From: Cladopsammia gracilis
Taxonomy: Eukaryota > Cnidaria > Anthozoa > Scleractinia > Dendrophylliidae
Length of the DNA stretch: 64,000 bases
Reading direction: 5' to 3'
Assembly: GCA_022457155.1 (NCBI GenBank)
Contig: JAJGOT010000117.1
Location: 1,251,501-1,315,500, forward strand
The notes under the pieces: model-generated
Seen by the model: the letters and a program-made list of their open reading frames with translations, nothing else
Told to the model about the DNA's origin: nothing
Databases searched by the model: none
Position numbers and translations under genes: made by a program
Shown: positions 58,103 through 64,000 of the stretch, one piece after another
Layout: each line of letters starts with the position of its first letter
Numbering within the stretch: position 1 is the stretch's first letter

Positions 58103-58580
58103 GTGTTTCCTTCTGAGTGCCTGAGATTCCTCCACTTCATATTCATCCACAGTGTGCCTGTGCTATTGATCACTCTTCTCGCAAGCGTTTCCCATATGGT
58201 TCGCCAACAACAGTCACTCAGCCACCAATGTTTTCATCCGAGAGTGGATCTGCGGACAGTCCAACAACTTCAACCAGTATTTCAACTAGCGCTTCCTCCA
58301 CCAAGCAGGCAGCGAGCGAGTCTTTTAGCGGCGATGCTCTGACATGAGCAGCGTCTCAAACCCTCGCCAATTGCTTACCTGGCATCCTGGCTTCATTATG
58401 TGAGTCCGCCTGTACCTCAGCCTCATCGATTCCTGCATCTACTCCCAACATCTCCACATCGACATCAACTGTGATTTCTCAAGCCAGCTCTTCAGGTATG
58501 ACCAGCTCATCAGGCAATCCTCATGTGCCTCTCGGACCTTCTCCTCCGGACCCCTCCATGTCCTTGCTGGATCATTTTTC
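58103..58580 (+). pseudogene. YR-retroelement ORF1-like remnant
   Basis: A Ser/Thr/Pro/Ala-rich reading frame (SESGSADSPTTSTSISTSAS then SSTKQAASES), a stop near 58344, and more of the same (CLPGILASL, ISTSTSTVISQASSS). It resembles in composition the N-terminal ORF1 of the first YR element; no zinc knuckle survives. Assignment rests on position and composition. Confidence 0.4.
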
Positions 58581-58599
58581 ACCCCTGCGCCCCCCCTCC

Positions 58600-59149
58600 C
58601 CCCTCGGATGTATCACCCATTTGTGTGGACAAGTTACAGTTGGAACTACATGGCTACCCGGATCAGGCCAAGGTGGTTTATGTTATTTCTGGTCTTCTCC
58701 ACAGCTTACACGTGGGATTCAACTCCTCTTCGGTGTCACTCAGATCGGCCCCATGTAACATGCCCTCAGCTCCGCTTCAACCTGCTGCCATTGACCAATA
58801 CCTGCAAAATGAGTTGGACAAGGGAAGAGTAGCCGGCCCTTTCCCAACCCCTCCTGTTCTCTATCTCCACACCAGTCGCTTCGGGGTGATACCTAAGAAA
58901 CATAAGCCTGGAAAGTGGCACCTCATCCTCGATCTTTCCAGTCCAGAGGGTGCTAGTGTCAACAATGGAATTCAAAAAGACGTTTTGATCTCGGTTCAGT
59001 ATATGTCAGTGGACGATATCATCGAAGGAAATATGTTGTATGGCTGCGGGGCGTTGATGGCAAAATTCCACGTTGAGAGTGAGTATCGTATCGTGCCTGC
59101 GACAGTGATGACAGTCCTTGGCATTGAACTAGACTCTATGGCTCTCTAG
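58600..59149 (+). pseudogene. YR-retroelement RT, active site deleted
   Basis: DKLQLELHGYPDQAKVVYVI, NELDKGRVAGPF, SRFGVIPKKHKPGKWHLILD and LSSPEGASVNNGI match the RT of the first element without its inversion. Then GALMAKFHVESEYRIVPA, where the catalytic AKFD is now AKFH, jumps directly to TVMTVLGIELDS. The LRSAP and Y-x-DD boxes have been lost. It is inactive by both substitution and deletion. Confidence 0.75.
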
Positions 59150-59890
59150 GCTTGGTTGCTTAAGGATCAATGGCTTGCTGGATGAGTGGTCTCGCAAAAA
59201 GTACTACAAATGTAAGGAGTTGGAACCTTAATTGGTAACCTCCAGCATGCATGTAAAGTGGTTCCCCTGGGTCGCACGTTCCTTCAGAGAATGATCAACC
59301 TTCTTTCAGCCTTCAAGAGAGAGGACCACCCTATCAGGCTAAATAAGGATTTCCACTTGGATCTAACTTGGTGTCGGGTTTCTTCCGCTCCTGGGATGGT
59401 TGTAGCTTCTTCCTTTCTCCTCAATGGGCCCCTCTACCAGATTGTCAAGTCTCATCGGATGCCGCAGGTACCCTTGGCTATGGGGCTATCTTCAACGGGA
59501 TTGGTTCACTGGAGCCTGGTCGTCGGCTCAAACGCCATTGTCAATGGCATACAAGGACCTGTTCCCTTTGATAGTGGCAGCCTCGCTTTGGGGCTGTCGG
59601 TGGTCATCGAGATGAGTGGAGTTCTGATCAGATAACAAGGCAGCAGTCGAGGTTCTACGTTCAGGAACATCCCGTGACCAACTTAATGGGCCTTCTACGC
59701 CGTCTGTCTCTTTTGGCTGCATGGCATTGTTTTTCTTTTACAGCTACTCATATTCCCAGCAAATCAAACCCAGTGGCTGATGCCATTTCTCGTTTTAATT
59801 TCCAGAAGTTCCATCTCCTGGTGCCTCATGCAGCTCCAGCCACTACTCCTATCCCAGCTGCCCTTCTGGAGGACCTTCAAGTTCAGTGAC
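59150..59890 (+). pseudogene. YR-retroelement thumb and RNase H region
   Basis: GRTFLQRMINLLSAFKRED (thumb end) is followed, with frame changes, by the RNase H block: SSDAAGTLGYGA (in one frame), FNGIGSLEPG, then in other frames SRDQLNGPS-like wording and LLAAWHCFSFTATHIPSKSN, VADAISRFNFQ. ATHIPSKSNPVADAISRF is the hallmark end of a DIRS/Ngaro RNase H. Frames 59258, 59368 and 59674 each carry part. Confidence 0.65.
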
Positions 59891-59929
59891 TGAATAATGC
59901 CTCTTTTATCTCTTCAACAGACTAGCCCC

Positions 59930-60043
59930 TTCAACCAGGCATGTGTATTCTGTGGCTCAAAAACAATTTTTTGAGTTTTGCCATCTGGATGGCTACGCGA
60001 ACCAGGATGGTTCATCCTTCCGGCGTCAGAGCGTACCCTGATG
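59930..60043 (+). pseudogene. YR-retroelement tyrosine recombinase, 5' part
   Basis: The frame reading FILPASERTLM continues, without the transposon at 60044-61621, into MRFCSHLADRLHHSSIQVYL at 61631. This is the N-terminal (core-binding) domain. Upstream of 60000 the frame is broken. Confidence 0.6.
60035..60043. repeat. 9-bp target duplication, left
   Basis: ACCCTGATG, repeated exactly at 61622-61630. Confidence 0.9.
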
Positions 60044-60342
60044 TAGCCTGTGTAGCAAGCGTTCCCGTGCGAACAAATTTTTCCGCATTCTGGCCGCGCG
60101 AAAATTTAGGCGAGAGCAAAACATCAGAGGACGGGGGTGGGAGTGGGGAGATGAGGGAACGCTTACCTGCAAACCCCACGATTTTGAAAAATCCGTTCGT
60201 CCACGAATGGGGCTCCTGATTGGTGCAGTGTGGTCACCTTGAGTGGCAGGTTTGACAAGTAGCTATCAAATTTTCCCGCAAAATATTTTGAGTGTGACTT
60301 GTGATCAAAGGATGAAAGATAAAAATAGAGCTCGGAGAACAT

Positions 60343-60780
60343 GTGAAAGATTTTGAAATGGGTTTACACAAAGTTTTGTCGGAGCTGAGCGAAGCGGGGC
60401 TTGCTTTTGCTTTGAAAACAGAACAAGAAAGGACAATGTGCCATCTTTTTAACGGCAACAATTTAATGGCTGTATTGCCAACAGGATTCGGCAAGAGTTT
60501 AATTTTTCAGTTGTTTGTTATGATGTGCGGAGTGCGAAGTAAAAGGCAAGGAGGTACAGGCTATTCCAGAATTATTCAATGTTATTTCTCCATTGCAAAG
60601 CATAATTTGGGATCCAGTCGAAGAGGTAAATTGTATGGGGATGACGAACGCACGTATTTAATTAGTGAAGGTTACACAAGGATTTCCTCGCTTACATGTA
60701 AAGGCATGGAAAGAAAACAATATGTATCTTATTCCTATATTAATAATAGGCTAGGAAATGTTTTTCTTAGACTTGAGTAG
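60343..60780 (+). pseudogene. RecQ-like DNA helicase, N-terminal fragment
   Basis: RecQ helicases unwind DNA with ATP. Seen: LKTEQERTMCHLFNGNNLMA then VLPTGFGKSLIFQLFV, with a Walker A (LPTGFGKS) and the preceding Q-motif-like region expected for a RecQ/superfamily 2 protein. The next motif is visible only one frame over (VISPLQSIIWDPVEEV then NCMGMT, motif Ia-like), so a one-base frameshift lies near 60570. The DEAH box and the C-terminal helicase lobe are absent. The ORF is AT-rich like its surroundings and lies 300 bp inside the left TIR, so it travels with the element. It could be a captured host gene or a family-typical cargo gene. Confidence 0.7.
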
Positions 60781-61440
60781 ACCCGTTGAAAAAAATTATC
60801 GTGGTTTAGTTTGACTGTTGTCATCCATGTCTGTTTGTAGTAATCGGTAAAGCCTATTTTAAATTGGTTGGATCGTTGGATCGATACAAAAAAGGCGAGT
60901 CAAAAGCCAAATAACACCCAAATCTAGTCATTAAGGTTTAGACTTTATTGAAAACCTAATTGACACCACGATTTCATCCCAAATTTTAAAGTTGAAAGTG
61001 ATCTATTTCGGCGGCCATTTGTTTTTATCGGCATTGAATTGAAAGTGGCAAGTGTGGGAAGATGTATTTGCATTTGTGGACTGATTCAAGTTTTATTTTG
61101 GTCACAGCAAATATAAGATGAAATGAAGCTGAATGATTAGTGCTCGTGCCACTAGAAATAATATAACTGTAAACAAACACAGCAGTACAGTCGCGCGCTG
61201 AGTAGCTGATGAGCTGAGCAGGGTTATATTTTTATTAGTGGGAATTATTTCACCAGCTCTATTAACCGGTGTTGGATTCAATAAGTCAAAGCAAGCAAAT
61301 ATACGGATATTTCTCCTAACTTAAGTCGGCATTGTTTTGAAATGGCGAGAAGGTTTAATTGATTCCATGATTCTTTTGAAGGAAGTAAAATTCTACATCC
61401 GGTAATCTGTAATTGGCTTATTTGTTGACAAGCTGTCAAT
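60781..61440. other. Transposon interior, non-coding
   Basis: Nothing recognised between the helicase fragment and the right TIR. Confidence 0.5.
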
Positions 61441-61621
61441 TGGCAAATGAAATCAACCGTGACAAATAGGTGGGCGTTTTTCAAAATCGTGGGGTTTGCA
61501 TTCAAGCGTTCCTTCATCTCCCCACTCCTACCCCCGTCCTCCAATTTTTGGCTCTTGCCCCAATTTTTGGCAGCCAGAATGCGGAAAAATTCATATGTGG
61601 GAACGCTTGCTACGCAGGCTA

Positions 61622-61630
61622 ACCCTGATG
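61622..61630. repeat. 9-bp target duplication, right
   Basis: ACCCTGATG, identical to 60035-60043. Confidence 0.9.
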
Positions 61631-62112
61631 CGGTTCTGTTCACATCTGGCTGATCGGCTCCATCACTCGTCTATCCAGGTCTACCTCTCTGGTGTCCGTT
61701 CCCTCCACATAGATATGGGTTTCAAGAGGCTTTAGGGCTCTCGTCAGAATCCTCGCCAGCCAGTCACAGGTGACTTGATGAGAGTCATACACAGTGCTTT
61801 AGTTCTTTCAGAGTACCCACAGGCAATGCTTTGGGCTGCCTGTTCTTGAGGGTGGGAGAATTCACGGTCAATGCCCCCTTCGACCCAGAGGTGCATTTAA
61901 CGCCACAGGATCTCCAGCTGGATTCCACTTCAAATCCGACTTGTTTGCGGGTGCGCATAAAGGCTTCAAAAACAGACCCTTTCAGTCAGGGCTGCTTCAT
62001 CTATTTAGGTAAGAGTCGCACATCCATCTGCCCCATCACATCCATGATGGCTTATTTACATTGGCGTGGCCCAGCTCCTGGTCCTCTCTTTATCCACGAT
62101 CAGTTCGTTGGA
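61631..62112 (+). pseudogene. YR-retroelement tyrosine recombinase, central part
   Basis: MRFCSHLADRLHHSSIQVYL then SGVRSLHIDMGF (core-binding domain). After shifts comes FLRVGEFTV, the box with the first catalytic Arg, then LRVRIKASKTDPF with a candidate catalytic Lys, and ICPITSMMAYLHWRGPAPGP ending LFIHD. This wording is characteristic of DIRS/Ngaro recombinases. The C-terminal H-x-x-R and Tyr are gone: from about 62112 the sequence turns into an unrelated ATTTC/CAATTTC-rich stretch. Confidence 0.75.
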
Positions 62113-62405
62113 AAACAGAACCAAAATTTCTGTTCGATTGCTCCAATTTCCATTCTGCTGTGTTATGATGTTTTGAATTCTGCTTTGTTGGTTCAATTTC
62201 AGTTCCGATTCCCTAAATTCTATTCTGTTGGTGCAATTTCAGTTGCACTGTCTTAAGAAAAGAATTTGATGTAAAGTTAAAAAAATACAGGTTCTACATT
62301 ACAGAATTTGAAACAGGATGTTGGCTTGGAGATGACCCCTCATATTAATATTTTATACACCTGGGTGAAGAGAGACAAGGTGAAGCAAAGTTTCTTGTCT
62401 AAGGA
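62113..62405. other. Non-coding stretch with short imperfect repeats
   Basis: CCAATTTCCATTCTGCT, CAATTTCAGTTCCGATTCC and CAATTTCAGTTGCAC recur about every 40 bp, a degenerate minisatellite of three units. No gene. Confidence 0.4.
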
Positions 62406-62407
62406 AA

Positions 62408-62476
62408 CAACACAACAGTAGAGACCAGGCTCAATCCACCGACATCTGATGCGCTCACCACTAGATCACCGTACCT
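62408..62476 (-). repeat. tRNA-like remnant
   Basis: Minus strand: GTACGGTGATCTAGTGGTGA then GCGCATCAGATGTCGGTGGA and TTGAGCCTGGTCTC. The A-box-like part is reasonable; the B-box-like GGATTGAGCC is degenerate. Probably an old SINE head. Confidence 0.3.
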
Positions 62477-63240
62477 TCACATCGATTTTAATCAGTAAGC
62501 AGTTAATGATAACTCAAAAATGATAACAGACCAAACACAGCTTATAAAATTAAATTTGTTAATGTACAGTTTGTAGCTACAGTAGTGGCCTTAGAACTTT
62601 GCTTTTACAAGTTGAAATAGCAGAGGTTCTTTGTAATATTATTTCTCTAAGCATGCAATAGTTTGCTTTGAATTAAAACCATTTTCTACTTAAGATATTA
62701 TTATTTTTAATTGCACATAATTCACACATGCTCCGACTCAGCAGGCACATCGTAATAATTTTTATTGCTGATCTTCCCCTCCTTGTTGTAGCGTTCTGCT
62801 CGATGCAAATAAATTTTTTGCTGAAGTTTTGCGCGTGCATATGAAACTTGAAAACAATACTCGTGAATAATGCATGAGGACGCTCACTTGTAAACAAAAT
62901 TTGCGGGAAAAAAATGGTACATTGGAGGCCCTGTTTTATTACCTTGCATGCCTTCAATGTCCTTAAAACTTGCAGGCCATGTGAATTGATGATTAACCTT
63001 GAGATTGTCACATTTTAAAAAAAATTATCTCGTGGTTTTCAAATTATCATCACATTTGTAGGCATAGACCAAATTGCATACAAAAATGGCAACAAGAGCA
63101 GCTGAACGCACGCTAATCAAATCCTTCTTTCTCGCAATCGGCCAAAGCAACCCCCTCACTTTTTCACACACCATTTCAAATGGAATAAAACTGCCATGAG
63201 ATGAAACTACATTCCCATTGCGCATCGTTTTCTTTAGATA
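62477..63240. other. AT-rich non-coding stretch
   Basis: No supported gene, repeat or RNA. The 112-codon minus frame at 62673-63011 has no motif and an unconvincing composition. Confidence 0.5.
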
Positions 63241-63244
63241 TTAG

Positions 63245-63407
63245 CCAATTATGTTGATAGTATGTTTTCTCCAAAACATTCATCCAAGCCTAACATCTGG
63301 TATTAAATTCAGATTCATTGAGCTGAAGTTAGATTATGTATAAGCACATTCAAAAAGGGAAGTGTGACCCCAAAAAAACTACTTGGAGCCACTTTAATTC
63401 CACTGAC
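63245..63407 (+). repeat. Solo end of the long-TIR element family
   Basis: CCAAAACATTCATCCAAGCC through AAAAAGGGAAGTGTGACCCC and CTACTTGGAGCCA matches the right arm of 12169-13920. Only one arm is present. It also preserves the empty site of the 12227-12499 MITE. Confidence 0.8.
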
Positions 63408-63704
63408 CACACAAACAGCATGTTTCAAATGTGCATCAATGGTGTGTTGTATTTTAGTTCAATGAACTAATAGTTAATAATGACCTGTCCACTAAAATGT
63501 TTTGATGTTTGCCTAAAATTACAGCTGGGTGCCTTAAAATTGAGACTGGGTTGCACAAGTGCTCTCAAAGCCAAAACTAAACTTTGAGCCCCAACTTACA
63601 CGTATTAAATGGATCCTAAGTTTATTGGTACCCATTCCTTAAATTTAAAAATTTGGTCAGCCACCATTTGTTAAAGAGTTATTGTACAATGTCAAAGTTT
63701 TTAC
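63408..63704. other. Spacer before exon module B''
   Basis: No gene. TTGTTAAAGAGTTATTGTAC and CAAAGTTTTTAC near 63670-63704 are intron-like sequence downstream (on -) of the exon module. Confidence 0.4.
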
Positions 63705-63792
63705 CTTCACGGTGTTTGCTCCTGATTCTAGATTGCTCTCTGCTGGTTTGCTCTTCCCCTTTTAACTCCACTTTATAACCAAATGATCTCTC
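63705..63792 (-). pseudogene. Exon module B''
   Basis: 88 nt bounded on the minus strand by GTATTTTCAG and GAAG/GTAAAAACTT. The frame is open throughout: ERSFGYKVELKGEEQTSREQ then SRIRSKHRE. It is the most diverged B module; SFGYKV aligns with YSSFKV of B2, and the GGAGCAAACACCGTGAAG end with B3. This is the best candidate for a still-coding member. Function unknown. Confidence 0.5.
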
Positions 63793-64000
63793 CTGAAAAT
63801 ACAAGTAATCATTTCAAGATTTTGAATCTTAAATTGTGAATGGATGTACGGTAATCTACAATGCTAATACCTTTGGTTCCCAACTAGTGGAAGACTGCAT
63901 ATACAAAGTCATGTAACTGTATACTTGATCATAATTTTTTTTAATATGGGAGGGGTGTGTGAAAGCATTAACCCCTCACCCCATCAAAACACCTCAAAGT
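63793..64000. other. Window end, intron-like sequence
   Basis: Upstream intron-like sequence of module B''. Nothing else is recognised before the window ends. Confidence 0.4.

Larger units (their letters stand above)
60044..61621. mobile_element. 1,578-bp DNA transposon carrying a RecQ-like helicase fragment
   Basis: TAGCCTGTGTAGCAAGCG at 60044 and, on the opposite strand from 61621, TAGCCTGCGTAGCAAGCG are near-identical inverted termini. Similarity continues about 170 bp inward (GTTCCC, TTTTTCCGCATTCTGGC, GAGGACGGGGGT, GGGGAGATGA, AACCCCACGATTTTGAAAAA). Exact 9-bp direct repeats flank it and it splits a recombinase frame at that point, so both ends are certain. The size suggests a deletion derivative. 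9-bp duplications occur in Mutator-like elements among others; the family is not assigned. Confidence 0.85.
57880..62112 (+). mobile_element. Second YR retroelement (DIRS/Ngaro-like), decayed and interrupted
   Basis: Plus-strand order: Ser/Thr-rich ORF1 remnant, RT with internal deletion, RNase H and a tyrosine recombinase. It has more of the element's 3' coding part than the copy at 23.9-27.4 kb but has lost the RT active site. A 1,578-bp DNA transposon splits the recombinase. Terminal repeats were not identified. Confidence 0.7.

Overview
This window looks like intergenic or heterochromatic DNA from an AT-rich animal genome, most likely an anthozoan cnidarian such as a coral or anemone. That guess rests on the mobile-element mix: LINEs, tyrosine-recombinase (YR) retroelements, a Crypton recombinase, tRNA-headed SINEs, TTAA-flanked DNA transposons and many palindromic MITEs. 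It is inference, not a species match. I find no intact cellular gene, rRNA or confident functional tRNA gene. Nearly every recognisable coding stretch is a frameshifted or stop-bearing piece of a transposon.

Layout. 1-11 kb: the end of a Crypton-type tyrosine recombinase, a 1.28-kb TTAA-flanked element, several MITEs, two LINE fragments facing each other (5.8-6.4 kb on +, 6.7-8.9 kb on -) and a perfect 86-nt inverted repeat built from GGTTACC units. 11-23 kb: a decayed gene-like locus with splice-flanked exon modules on +. It is interrupted by a 1.75-kb long-TIR element, an inverted pair of SINEs, a LINE 3' tail and a 7.5-kb TTAA-flanked DNA transposon with a broken zinc-finger transposase. 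23.2-27.8 kb: an R4/Dong-like endonuclease fragment set in TAA repeats, then a YR retroelement on - with split direct repeats and an internal inverted duplication. 27.85-50.5 kb: a single tandem satellite of about 300 copies of a 68/72/74-bp dimeric unit, with nested higher-order repeats. 50.5-55.7 kb: a 5.2-kb fold-back structure. 55.7-57.8 kb: an inverted copy of the 11-23 kb exon-module locus. 57.9-62.1 kb: a second decayed YR retroelement on +, whose recombinase is split by a 1,578-bp DNA transposon with 9-bp target duplications that carries a RecQ-like helicase fragment. 62.1-64 kb: AT-rich remnants and one more exon module.

How the pieces relate. The exon-module locus on + (about 11.07-23.19 kb) and its counterpart on - (about 57.76-55.73 kb) share the same order, ending in a few copies of a roughly 36-bp minisatellite. 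They converge on a fold-back centre near 53.8 kb. The whole 11-58 kb block therefore reads as one large, very lopsided palindrome. The left arm gained retroelements and had its minisatellite amplified to about 22.6 kb, while the right arm kept only a few monomers. This asymmetric palindrome with a satellite born inside one arm is the most unusual thing in the window. The helicase-bearing transposon is the next most interesting.
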